Below, piece by piece: positions 26,566 through 34,068 of a DNA stretch of 56,598 nt (within the stretch, counting starts at the first letter, position 1; every line of letters starts with the position of its first letter). Under the pieces are notes generated by a model. It was not told the origin of the DNA. It saw only the letters and a list, made by a program, of their open reading frames with translations, and did not search any database. Source of the stretch: Ruminococcus sp. (GTDB lineage Bacteria > Bacillota > Clostridia > Oscillospirales > Ruminococcaceae); contig NZ_JAFUAG010000021.1 in the NCBI RefSeq assembly GCF_017464355.1, forward strand, positions 1 to 56,598, given 5' to 3'. A program made the position numbers and the translations under genes.

Positions 26566-27838
26566 CAGCGCTGCCCTCCTCTGCTTTCAGTATGAACACG
26601 GTATCTGCCTTGAAGCTTTTTGCGCACTCTATCACCTGTTCTCTGGTAACGGCATTTATGAGCGCCCCTGCTTCCTCGGGAGAATAGGCTGTACCGCGGG
26701 TGGCCTGCACCCTGTACCAGCCTGCTATATCCCATTCCGAGTCGTAGTTAGACCTGAAATTACCGCTGATGTAGAGCTTGGTGTTCTCCAGCTCCGTATC
26801 CGTGAAATCGCCGTTCTGCACGGCTTCAAGCTCAGCGGTGATAGCTTTCTGCGCCTTTTCGATGTTTGAGTTGTCCACGCCGCTTTCTATCATCATGACA
26901 CCTTTGAGATCCTGATAATAGCTGTCGCAGTAATAGCACACCGAAAGCTTCTCGCGGACGTTCATGAACAGCTTTGAAAAAGCCGAACCGCCCAGCAGGC
27001 AGGCCATCACCTTGCAGACGTAGATATCCTCATAGTCGGATTTGTAAGCCATGAACATCTTGCTCTGCTTGATATCCATAGGCTCTTCTCTGCGGCACAC
27101 CTCGTTCTTCACAGGCGAGAATTTGCGGTATACCACCTCGGGCACATCGCCCCTCTCCATTCCTGCGAACTTTTCTGTCAGCATGGCCACGGCGCTGTCT
27201 ATCTCGCCGCCGCCGCATACAGTTATATCTATGACCGCATTTTTCATCAGGAAGTCATACTGCCTCAGCAGGTCCTCCTGAGTTATCTTTTCAGCCCTTT
27301 CAGCAGACCCCAGGTCTGTAGCCGCCGCAGGCTCGCCCTCATAGATGACTTCTCTTGCCTTCATGAAAGCGTAGCTGCGCTTGTCGTTCACAGCTGCCGC
27401 AATGTTGTCCAGCAGCTCCTGCCTGCGCAGCCTGAAATACTTCTCCTTGAATTTTCCGTCAGTAAGGTCGGGGGAGAAAATGCACAGCAAAAGCTGACGC
27501 ACTGCCTCTTCCGAAATGACCTCGCCGCCGATAGTGAACCTGTCCCGTATGGTGCTTATAGTTATGCCCAGCGCCTGCAGGTCGCTGACATTTCCCCATA
27601 CTGCCCCGATAGATGTGCCGTAAAGCCCTATGAGCTTCTTTGAAAGCTCGCTCCTCGAAGGTATCTCGGAGTTTGAGGTTATCAGCATGGACATCAGCAG
27701 GGCATTCACACCCAGGTCGTCCTTGTTTATAGGCGTTATGAACCGCACACGCACTATGTTCGATTTGTACTTGGGGTCGCATATCCTTGTCAGGAATATC
27801 CCCTTGCCTATCTCGCTCCTGTTATAATTTACTGCCAT
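26558..27838 (-). CDS. ymfF: M16-family peptidase-like protein, YmfF-like (no zinc motif)
   Basis: About 426 residues from the preferred ATG at 27838 (MAVNYNRS), which has GGAG seven bases upstream. The longer frame from 27970 would start inside the promoter region. The protein has the two-domain M16 fold (for example KMFMAYKSDYED and FRSNYDSEWDIAGWYR) but no HxxEH, so it is probably the non-catalytic partner of the next gene, as in other M16B heterodimers. It is the first gene of the ymfF-ymfH-lgt-lipoprotein run. Confidence 0.88.
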   Translation of the reverse strand: MAVNYNRSEIGKGIFLTRICDPKYKSNIVRVRFITPINKDDLGVNALLMSMLITSNSEIPSRSELSKKLIGLYGTSIGAVWGNVSDLQALGITISTIRDRFTIGGEVISEEAVRQLLLCIFSPDLTDGKFKEKYFRLRRQELLDNIAAAVNDKRSYAFMKAREVIYEGEPAAATDLGSAERAEKITQEDLLRQYDFLMKNAVIDITVCGGGEIDSAVAMLTEKFAGMERGDVPEVVYRKFSPVKNEVCRREEPMDIKQSKMFMAYKSDYEDIYVCKVMACLLGGSAFSKLFMNVREKLSVCYYCDSYYQDLKGVMMIESGVDNSNIEKAQKAITAELEAVQNGDFTDTELENTKLYISGNFRSNYDSEWDIAGWYRVQATRGTAYSPEEAGALINAVTREQVIECAKSFKADTVFILKAEEGSADE

Positions 27839-27889
27839 TGACATTCTCCATTCTATATGCCGCCATGGGCATAAAATATACCAACATAT

Positions 27890-27918
27890 AGTATAACACA
27901 TAACTGTAAAAATTTCCA
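27890..27918 (-). promoter_or_regulatory. Promoter of the M16-lgt operon
   Basis: On the minus strand TGGAAA (27913-27918), 17 bases, TATACT (27890-27895). The -35 is only a four-of-six match. Confidence 0.5.
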
Positions 27919-27963
27919 CCCATTTCACAATATTTTCACTCTTACAGAACACAATTCCTGCGG

Positions 27964-27992
27964 TTGACAAAAGGGCGGCGTTGGTCTATAAT
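27964..27992 (+). promoter_or_regulatory. Promoter of the GNAT acetyltransferase gene
   Basis: Consensus TTGACA (27964-27969), 17 bases, TATAAT (27987-27992), 25 bases before the ATG. Confidence 0.85.
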
Positions 27993-28017
27993 ATTGTAAA
28001 AGGGGAGAGGTGGTCAA

Positions 28018-28560
28018 ATGGAACTCAGGCTCGTATCAGCCAATGACAGCGACAAGCTGCTGCTCGACGAGATAAACAGCGAGGCTTTCCCCGAAAACGA
28101 AAGAACTGCTCTGGACGAGCTGTATGCCTCGGGCGGTGCCGTGCCCATTGATATACTCGGTATCTACGAAAACGGCGTGCCTGCGGGATATTTTGCGGTG
28201 CGCAAATGGGGCAGGCTAAGGTACATGGCATATTTTGCGGTGCGGGCAGACCTTCGGTGCAGAGGCATAGGCAGCAGAGCGCTGGGACTTCTCAGAGAAT
28301 ATTACCCCCACAGCGTGATCGTCCTTGAATTTGAAGCCCCCGACGCAAGCCTCAGCGGAAATGATGTGCGTCTGCGCAGGCGGGCTTTCTATCTCCGCAG
28401 CGGGTTCTGCGAAACAGGCTGGTACACCTTTTATGACGGTGTCGAGCTGGAGCTGGCCTGCTCGGAACAGGACTTCGACGCAGAGGCTTTCATGGCTTTC
28501 GCCGCACACCTGCACCTTACGTTTTCAGACACCGTCCCGAAATTTTACAGAAAAGACTGA
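28018..28560 (+). CDS. GNAT-family N-acetyltransferase
   Basis: 180-residue acetyltransferase fold. The acetyl-CoA loop region is RADLRCRGIGSRALGLLREY (about 78-97), after the beta strand YMAYFAVRADL, followed by VIVLEFEAPD and RRRAFYLRSGFCETG. The acceptor substrate is unknown. GAGAGGTGG precedes the ATG and a consensus promoter lies just upstream. It forms a two-gene unit with the small DUF4236-like protein 14 bases downstream. Confidence 0.9.
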   Translation: MELRLVSANDSDKLLLDEINSEAFPENERTALDELYASGGAVPIDILGIYENGVPAGYFAVRKWGRLRYMAYFAVRADLRCRGIGSRALGLLREYYPHSVIVLEFEAPDASLSGNDVRLRRRAFYLRSGFCETGWYTFYDGVELELACSEQDFDAEAFMAFAAHLHLTFSDTVPKFYRKD

Positions 28561-28574
28561 CAGGAGGTATCATC

Positions 28575-28790
28575 ATGGGTCTTAACATCAGAAAAAGCTT
28601 CAAGATCGGCAACCTATTCAGGATCAACAAGACCAAGAAAGGCCTGAGCGTTTCGGTGGGCAACAAAAACCTCAAGCTGACCCTGAACAACAAAAACAAA
28701 GTGACTTTCGGCCTGCCCGGCACAGGTATCTCCTACGATACCACCCTGGGCAGCAAGCCCACCGCCAAAAAGCGTCCCAAAAAGAAATGA
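28575..28790 (+). CDS. Small DUF4236-like protein
   Basis: 71 residues, very basic, resembling the DUF4236 core: the IRKSFKIGNLFRINKTKKGL opening, then SVSVGNKNLKLTL and GLPGTGISY. The function of the family is unknown. AGGAGGT precedes the ATG. The C-terminus is a Lys/Arg-rich tail (KKRPKKK). It ends the unit begun by the acetyltransferase and is followed by a strong terminator. Confidence 0.8.
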   Translation: MGLNIRKSFKIGNLFRINKTKKGLSVSVGNKNLKLTLNNKNKVTFGLPGTGISYDTTLGSKPTAKKRPKKK

Positions 28791-28815
28791 CCGCCCGCGG
28801 GCATTCTGTAAAACA

Positions 28816-28853
28816 ACGCCCCCGCAGCTTATGCAGCTGCGGGGGTATTGTTT
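28816..28853. terminator. Bidirectional terminator
   Basis: The perfect stem CCCCCGCAGCT (28819-28829) and AGCTGCGGGGG (28835-28845), with A-rich and T-rich flanks, serves the plus-strand DUF4236 gene and the convergent lipoprotein gene. Confidence 0.85.
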
Positions 28854-28889
28854 GGAATATTTGAAATTGGGAAAGAGGATCTTTTATGT

Positions 28890-30017
28890 TTATTCTGCTG
28901 CTGCGGTGACACCCGAATAGATAGTGCCGTCGCCCAGGGGATCAACAACGTCATAGCTTGCGCCGCCGGGGATATTCTCCTCGGGAACGGGTATAACGTT
29001 ATCCGACTCATCGAGCAGTACCATATCAGCGATGTAGAAGTCTACCAGCTGATGATGAGTGCTTGCCCAGGTCTGGAAGAAGATATAGTTGTGGTCATTG
29101 CCCTCAAAGCCGAAGGACTTCTCGGTGCCTGCGTTAACGCCGGGTCTGCCGACGATCTCGGTGTAAGCCCACTGGTTGATCCAGCCTTCTTCGTCATTCT
29201 TGTCGGAGCTCATATCGAAGCCTGTCAGGTTGCCCGACCACTTCTCAACGTTGTTGGTACCCATTTCGCCGCCGAGCCAGTAGATACCTGTGCCCCAGAT
29301 CTCGCCATTGTCGGAAGCGGGCTCCTGAGCGATAGCTACTACATCGAACTTAACTGTGAATATCTTTGCAAGCTCGTCCTCGTGGCCTGCGAACAGCTTG
29401 TCGAGGTCGATGTTCCATTTTCTCAGCATATATACGGGAGAAGCAGTGTCATCGGGTCTTTCGTAAACTACGTTGCCGTCAGCGTCCTTCCACTGGGTAT
29501 AGATCTCTCTGAACTTGCACATAGGTATGCCGCCGACGTCCTGCACGGAGATATCCAGCACGGCCTCGTTTCCGCCGTAGCCTTCCTCACCGGGGGTATG
29601 CACCTCGTCCTTGTGGGGATTTTCAATATCGTTGCCGTCAGCGTCCTTGTATTTCAGATTATTGGTGTTCTCCTGGTTGAAAGGATAGATGAACTGGCTG
29701 ACATCTGTGTCAAGCGCAAATTTCAGCGAAGCGTTGTCGTAGTTGAGCAGTCTGTCCTTGATAGCGTCAAGGCCTGCGGCGCCGCTGGCGGGTTCCTCTT
29801 CTGCGGGAGCTTCTGTCTCCTCGGGAGCCTCGGTCTCAGCGGGAGCTTCTGTCTCCTCAGGTGCTTCGCTCTCTTCGGGAGCCTCGGTCTCAGCTGCGGT
29901 AGTCGTAGTAGTGGTGGTATCCTCCTTCTTGGAGTCCTCACTTGCCGTATCGCCGCAGCCGCCAAGCATAGCAGCCGTCATGGTGAGCGCAAGAGTCAGC
30001 GCAAGTAGCTTCTTCAT
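28890..30017 (-). CDS. Lipoprotein with Thr/Glu-Ala-Pro linker, unknown function
   Basis: 375 residues. Signal peptide with lipobox (MLGGC), a low-complexity linker of Thr run plus repeated ETEAPEE units (about 30-80), then a ~290-residue beta-rich extracytoplasmic domain with many Trp and Tyr (GIYWLGGEM, WASTHHQLVDFYI) that resembles carbohydrate-binding proteins, though no family is recognised. Start at MKKLLAL, since TGGAGG lies 9 bases upstream. A 30 bp inverted repeat lies at its promoter region. Possibly a substrate-binding surface protein; this is inference. Confidence 0.75.
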   Translation of the reverse strand: MKKLLALTLALTMTAAMLGGCGDTASEDSKKEDTTTTTTTAAETEAPEESEAPEETEAPAETEAPEETEAPAEEEPASGAAGLDAIKDRLLNYDNASLKFALDTDVSQFIYPFNQENTNNLKYKDADGNDIENPHKDEVHTPGEEGYGGNEAVLDISVQDVGGIPMCKFREIYTQWKDADGNVVYERPDDTASPVYMLRKWNIDLDKLFAGHEDELAKIFTVKFDVVAIAQEPASDNGEIWGTGIYWLGGEMGTNNVEKWSGNLTGFDMSSDKNDEEGWINQWAYTEIVGRPGVNAGTEKSFGFEGNDHNYIFFQTWASTHHQLVDFYIADMVLLDESDNVIPVPEENIPGGASYDVVDPLGDGTIYSGVTAAAE

Positions 30018-30053
30018 TTTAATAGCCTCCATTTCAACAAAACTTGTTGCTTA

Positions 30054-30083
30054 TCTACAAATATCTAGAATTATATTTGTAGA
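30054..30083. promoter_or_regulatory. 30 bp inverted repeat at the lipoprotein promoter
   Basis: Perfect 11-base arms TCTACAAATAT and ATATTTGTAGA around an 8-base centre. A minus-strand TATAAT lies inside it, with a weak GTGAAA -35 at 18 bases, so a regulator bound here would cover the -10. It could be an operator; the regulator is unknown. Confidence 0.5.
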
Positions 30084-30117
30084 ATTTGTACATTTTCACG
30101 GTTTTTATGGCGTAATA

Positions 30118-30147
30118 ACAGGCGCAGTTGCTGCCAACAGCGCCTGT
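30118..30147 (-). terminator. Terminator of the surface protein gene
   Basis: ACAGGCGC-T-GTTG and CAAC-T-GCGCCTGT arms with a 4-base loop, followed on the minus strand by TATTA, about 40 bases after the stop. Confidence 0.6.
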
Positions 30148-30185
30148 ATCATTACTTATTTATTGCTGTTTTCCCTAAGCAGAAA

Positions 30186-31016
30186 TTACTTTCTCTTAGA
30201 AACTACTGCAACAGCGCCTGCCAGTGCCAGACCTGCCAGTGCCAGACCGGCGGTAGCGCCTGTAGCCTGGTTGGTGTTGTCGGTAGCGGTAGAATCGGTA
30301 GCAGCTGCTGCGGAAGAAGCAGCTGTTGTTGTAGCGTTGTTTGTCTTGGTAGCAGTTGTGGTAGAAGCCTTGGAAGACTCAGCCTTAGAGGACTCAGCCT
30401 TGGAAGACTCATCAGCCTTGGAAGAAGACTCTTCAGCCTTGCTGCTCTCGTCGTTAGCTGCCTCGCTGCTGCTCTCCTCGTTAGCTGCCTCGCTGCTGTC
30501 TTCAGGAGCTGCCTGCTTCTCTTCACCAACGATCTCGATGCCTGTCATGGTCAGGTCAGCGCCCCACCACAGCTGGCAAACTACCTGTGCCCAGTACTCT
30601 TCATCAGAGGGGCTGCCCCAGTAGTCCTCGCCCAGTGCGCCGAAATCAAATGTCAGGGTGTAGTTGCCGTCAGAACCCTCAGGTGTCAGGCTCTTCTCGG
30701 AACCCTCACTGCCCCAGTCACCGGGAGTAGTGCCGTCCTGATCCCAGCCGCTCTTCTTGCTGTTGAGCATCAGACCGCCGCCGAAACCTTCTGTATCATC
30801 GATAGTAAAAGTGTACTTGATGGAAGATACGGTAGCAGGATCATAGGGGCTGGCAGCCAGATCGATGTAATACTGATAAACACCGTCAGCTTCCTTTACC
30901 TCAACGTAGTCAAGGCCTGTGGTATCGGTTATCTCTTTCTCTGCGAAAGCGGGGATAACTGCGGTACCTGCTATTGCCAGTGCGGACATACCTGCGAAGA
31001 TCTTTGAAATTTTCAT
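30186..31016 (-). CDS. Exported surface protein with Ser-rich stalk and C-terminal membrane anchor
   Basis: 276 residues. A Sec signal peptide (MKISKIFAGMSALAIAG...AFA) precedes a ~150-residue beta-rich domain with several Trp residues (SGWDQDG, CQLWWGADLTMTGIEIVG) resembling a carbohydrate-binding module. A low-complexity stalk of Ser/Lys/Ala/Glu and Thr repeats follows, ending in NQATG, a hydrophobic segment and KRK. That layout is like LPxTG sorting signals, with NQATG in place of LPxTG. Start at 31016, because GGAGGTAATGTAT places the Shine-Dalgarno correctly. Ligand and sortase are unknown. Confidence 0.75.
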   Translation of the reverse strand: MKISKIFAGMSALAIAGTAVIPAFAEKEITDTTGLDYVEVKEADGVYQYYIDLAASPYDPATVSSIKYTFTIDDTEGFGGGLMLNSKKSGWDQDGTTPGDWGSEGSEKSLTPEGSDGNYTLTFDFGALGEDYWGSPSDEEYWAQVVCQLWWGADLTMTGIEIVGEEKQAAPEDSSEAANEESSSEAANDESSKAEESSSKADESSKAESSKAESSKASTTTATKTNNATTTAASSAAAATDSTATDNTNQATGATAGLALAGLALAGAVAVVSKRK

Positions 31017-31365
31017 ATACATTACCTCCAAAATTTTTTTTGTAATACCATTTAGTCCCAATTTGAGACCGATTACATATATCCATGTAATCATTTTAGT
31101 ACAACTACAGATAAATGACTAATCATTTATTGCTAGGTTGACCCTTGATTTTGACCATTAATTGCGAAAAAAGCAATTTTTGATTAAATTTGTATTCTTT
31201 TCTCTGAAAAAATCCAGTTTTTACAAGTTAAAATGCTTATAATTCGCAAAATGCTCATCGTGATTTTTAACATCGGTCTACAATATCCCGATTAATTTTG
31301 AGAAGTTTTTGACAAATCAGACAAAACAACTTTGAAACAGCAATTTTTGAACAGTAAAGCCCTGT
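31017..31365. other. AT-rich intergenic region
   Basis: 349 bases without a gene between the surface protein and the xylanase gene (both minus strand). It holds the TGGAGGT leader of the surface protein, a possible TTGTAC-17-TATATG promoter near 31075-31105 on the minus strand, and otherwise AT-rich sequence. A short AACAG/CTGTT hairpin near 31330-31350 may weakly terminate the xylanase transcript. Confidence 0.5.
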
Positions 31366-33420
31366 TTAGCTGAGTTTACTGTACACATTTCCGCCCATAA
31401 GCTCCTTGCCGTTGGCCGCAAACAGCTCAGATACGGTAACTACCTGCCAGCCCTCGTCCTTCAGCCAGGGCACGATAGTCTCCATGGCCTCGGCGGTGGT
31501 GGCATAGTTCTCGTGGCAGAGGATTATAGCCCCGTTCAGGGAGCCGTCTTCCTTGGCCTTTTTCAGCTTCTCGACTATCTCATCGGCAGAAGCCTTGTTC
31601 CAGTCCTGGGTGTCTATGGAGCAGGATATCAGAGCCACGTCGTTGAGGGTCTTCCTGGTATCTCCGCCGCCGTCAAGGTAGGGAAGTCTGCATAAAGCCG
31701 AAGGCTCTTCGCCTATGATGCCCTTGAGCTTCTCGCGGCACTGCTCGTACTCGTCCCTTATCTCGGCAGGCTCCAGCTTGGAGAGATAGGGGTGGGTCAT
31801 GGTGTGGTTAGCTATCTCCATGCCCTTTTCCTTGGCATATTTTACCTGTTCCTCGGTCTTTATCCAGCTGCCCACATAGAAGAATGTGGCATGGAAACCG
31901 TTATCTGCCATGGTATCGATGATACGGTAAGCAGGGTCGTCCTTTTTGGTGGCGCTGGCACCGTCATCGAAGGCTATAGCCACCATGGGCTTGTCCTTGT
32001 CTATCCACGAAACATCAGCGGTGTTGTTTATGGCAACGGGGTCTTCAAAAACATACTCGCCCTCGTCCTTTTTGCCCGAGGAGGACTCCTCAGTCTCTCC
32101 GCCGTCGCCCTTGCCCTCGGCACAGTCGATATAGAAATCAGCCAGGCTGTCAGGGGACTCAACATACAGTATGGGGTTCACAGCACCCTCGGGAAGTGTG
32201 TATTCGCCTTCAAGAGTCACCCATTCGCCGTCGGGGGCGGTCTTGAGGTCTACCTGGTCGTAGTGGTCGCCGCCGCCGTCGCTGTACTGCATGGTCAGCT
32301 TGAGGGATATCTCCTCGCCGCTCTTCTGCATAGCGTCGGTCTTGAAGGTGTAGGTGCCGCCCGGCTTGAAGGCTTCAACATCAAGGTTGATAGCAGCGCC
32401 GTTCCAGTTATCCGTTCTTCCGCTTACGAACAGCGAGCCGCTGCCGTCGGAAGCTTCATCGGTGGTCCGGCTGACAGTGGCAGAACCTCTGGGTCCCCAG
32501 CTGCATTCATCTTCCTCAAAGTTGCTGGTGAAGAAGCCCACGCCGCCTGCCATGGCCGCAGGACCGCTGCCTGTGCTTTCGTTGACAGTTACCTCGGGGG
32601 CGGGGTCAGCGGAATAATTTCCGTCGATGACCAGATCGTTCTGATAAATGGTAGCCTGACCCTTGGACTGATAGCCCTCGATGTTCAGTGCCACCTCATG
32701 CATATTGCCCAGGTGCAGACCTATCTGCTCCCACGCGTCAAAGTGCTTTGATACCGATATAGTTCCTTCGATCTTGGTGCCGTCAGCCTCGGGCTTTACC
32801 TGCCTTACGCTCCAGAACTGGTCGAAGGTCTGTGTGCCGTCAATAGAGGGCTGGTCGTATCTGGTGGTGCGGTAGATATCGTATGTGCCGCCGTCCACAG
32901 TGACAGTGCCCAGTGCCTCAGGCGCTCCGGGCGGCCTCCAGGAACCCCATGTTTCTACGATGTAATACTCTATCAGCGGATCCCTTGTCCAGCCGTATAC
33001 GCACATATACGAGTTGCCGTCGGGCTGGTAGTCAACGCCGTACTTGATAGAGATGTTGCCCAGATCCTTGTAGGTCTGTGTGCAGTCGAACTTCTGTCCC
33101 TTGCGGAACAGGGCATTGTTGATGTTCTCCCATTTGCATGAGAACGTTCCGCCGCCTGTAATGGTCATTTCGGTGTCGCCGTTGTCCTTCCACAGCTCAT
33201 AGGCATAGCCGTCCTCGGTGCCTGTGACGTTCTCGGTGAACACCTGATCCTCGTGGTTCTCAGCTGCCTCTGACTCCTCCGCTGCCTTGCTTTCAGCCTT
33301 GGTGGTCTTTGCAGAGGAACTGCTGTTCCCCGACTCACCGCCGCAGCCTGCCAGCAGACCTGTCATGCAGGCAGTTGCCACAACACCTGCCGCGAAACGC
33401 TTGAATAGTCTTTTTCCCAT
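31366..33420 (-). CDS. Lipoprotein GH11 xylanase - CBM22 - CE4 acetylxylan esterase
   Basis: 684 residues in one chain. Lipobox LLAGC and a Ser/Ala/Glu linker (to about 60) come first. A GH11 xylanase (about 62-265) has nucleophile Glu151 ([10 protein letters not shown]) and acid/base Glu248 (IEGYQSKG). A CBM22-like domain (about 300-435) contains [12 protein letters not shown]4 polysaccharide deacetylase domain (about 475-670) carries the metal motifs AFDDGAS and HTMTHP. It would cut xylan and remove acetyl groups at the cell surface. Ruminococcal relatives of this layout usually carry a dockerin; none is seen here. No dedicated promoter is clear; the leader has a CCCGCAG/CTGCGGG hairpin (33448-33473). 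Confidence 0.93.
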   Translation of the reverse strand: MGKRLFKRFAAGVVATACMTGLLAGCGGESGNSSSSAKTTKAESKAAEESEAAENHEDQVFTENVTGTEDGYAYELWKDNGDTEMTITGGGTFSCKWENINNALFRKGQKFDCTQTYKDLGNISIKYGVDYQPDGNSYMCVYGWTRDPLIEYYIVETWGSWRPPGAPEALGTVTVDGGTYDIYRTTRYDQPSIDGTQTFDQFWSVRQVKPEADGTKIEGTISVSKHFDAWEQIGLHLGNMHEVALNIEGYQSKGQATIYQNDLVIDGNYSADPAPEVTVNESTGSGPAAMAGGVGFFTSNFEEDECSWGPRGSATVSRTTDEASDGSGSLFVSGRTDNWNGAAINLDVEAFKPGGTYTFKTDAMQKSGEEISLKLTMQYSDGGGDHYDQVDLKTAPDGEWVTLEGEYTLPEGAVNPILYVESPDSLADFYIDCAEGKGDGGETEESSSGKKDEGEYVFEDPVAINNTADVSWIDKDKPMVAIAFDDGASATKKDDPAYRIIDTMADNGFHATFFYVGSWIKTEEQVKYAKEKGMEIANHTMTHPYLSKLEPAEIRDEYEQCREKLKGIIGEEPSALCRLPYLDGGGDTRKTLNDVALISCSIDTQDWNKASADEIVEKLKKAKEDGSLNGAIILCHENYATTAEAMETIVPWLKDEGWQVVTVSELFAANGKELMGGNVYSKLS

Positions 33421-33806
33421 TCGGGTACTGACCTCGCTTTCCGTGTTCCCGCAGCTTAGCTTTCATCTGCGGGTGTGATAGGGGACAGAATTGTTATGCC
33501 CCCAATTATGGTTTTACCACGTTTGCCCTTTTATTACAAGTCAAAAATTGTTCTTTGCCTTGTGGATACAGTCAGTTTTTGTGCTTTATGTTTATAAATT
33601 TCGTTAACATTAACTAAATGTTAATGATGTTTTGCCAAAGAAAGACCTTTTGTTCATAAATGAGGGCTTTACGGTGCGCAATATATAGTGAACAATAGTG
33701 TACTATATAAATGTCATACCATTCAGTATCCGCGGTATTTAAGAATATGACTATCCCTTTAGCACACCAACTAAAAATGCGGCAAACAAAAGGATAATTG
33801 AGCATT

Positions 33807-33845
33807 GTATATCTTTCCCCCGCCTGCGGCGGGGGAAAGATATAC
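33807..33845. repeat. GC-rich perfect palindrome
   Basis: 18-base arms GTATATCTTTCCCCCGCC and complement with the loop TGC. The TTTCCCCCGCC...GGCGGGGGAAA centre recurs at 55460-55494 and, less perfectly, at 36478-36502. No gene ends immediately before it, and no T-run follows, so it is not an ordinary terminator. Confidence 0.7.
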
Positions 33846-33906
33846 GCCAAGAACCTTAAGTTCTGTATAGCCGCTGTTTTTGTGGTGTGTCAGCGGGATA
33901 ACCACA

Positions 33907-33923
33907 TTTAAGAATGATTTAAT
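33907..33923 (+). promoter_or_regulatory. Distal TTTAAK direct-repeat box
   Basis: TTTAAG (33907-33912) and TTTAAT (33918-33923) on an 11-base period, the same arrangement as the boxes at 33985 and 36561, but without a -10 at the matching distance. It may be an upstream auxiliary site. Confidence 0.45.
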
Positions 33924-33984
33924 AAACTGCCCCGCTGTCCTCTGCACAAAGGGGAAAGATCCCGATATCACGGTGTTTGCGGCC

Positions 33985-34018
33985 TTTAATGATTATTTAA
34001 TAATTCCCGTGTTATACT
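33985..34018 (+). promoter_or_regulatory. Permease promoter with TTTAAK-N5-TTTAAK box
   Basis: TTTAAT (33985-33990) and TTTAAT (33996-34001), then 11 bases, then -10 TATACT (34013-34018). There is no good -35, so the direct repeat sits where an OmpR-type activator would contact polymerase. The identical geometry precedes the ATPase gene. Confidence 0.65.
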
Positions 34019-34068
34019 TAAGTCACAGAAGAACGGAAGACAACATTCCCGAAAGAGAGGTAACGAAT

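Larger units (their letters stand above)
33421..34068. other. 648 bp divergent regulatory region
   Basis: No gene is supported here. It separates the divergent xylanase and ABC permease genes. It holds a leader hairpin at 33448-33473, TTAACATT-N5-AATGTTAA at 33604-33624, the perfect palindrome ATAGTGTACTAT at 33695-33706 inside TATATAGT-N12-ACTATATA (33682-33709), a GC-rich perfect hairpin at 33807-33845, and two TTTAAK direct-repeat boxes at 33907-33923 and 33985-34001. The palindromes look like operators, the boxes like response-regulator sites. Confidence 0.6.

Noticed and set aside
27839-27970. N-terminal extension of the YmfF-like protein
   Set aside because: It would start upstream of the promoter -10 at 27890-27895, and the internal ATG at 27838 has a proper Shine-Dalgarno.
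28848-30008. 386-codon plus-strand open frame
   Set aside because: It mirrors the minus-strand lipoprotein, which has a lipobox, a Shine-Dalgarno and a linker; the plus frame starts inside the terminator region.
33614-33850. 78-codon minus-strand open frame in the divergent region
   Set aside because: It begins inside the GC-rich palindrome, lacks a ribosome binding site and runs through operator-like sequence.
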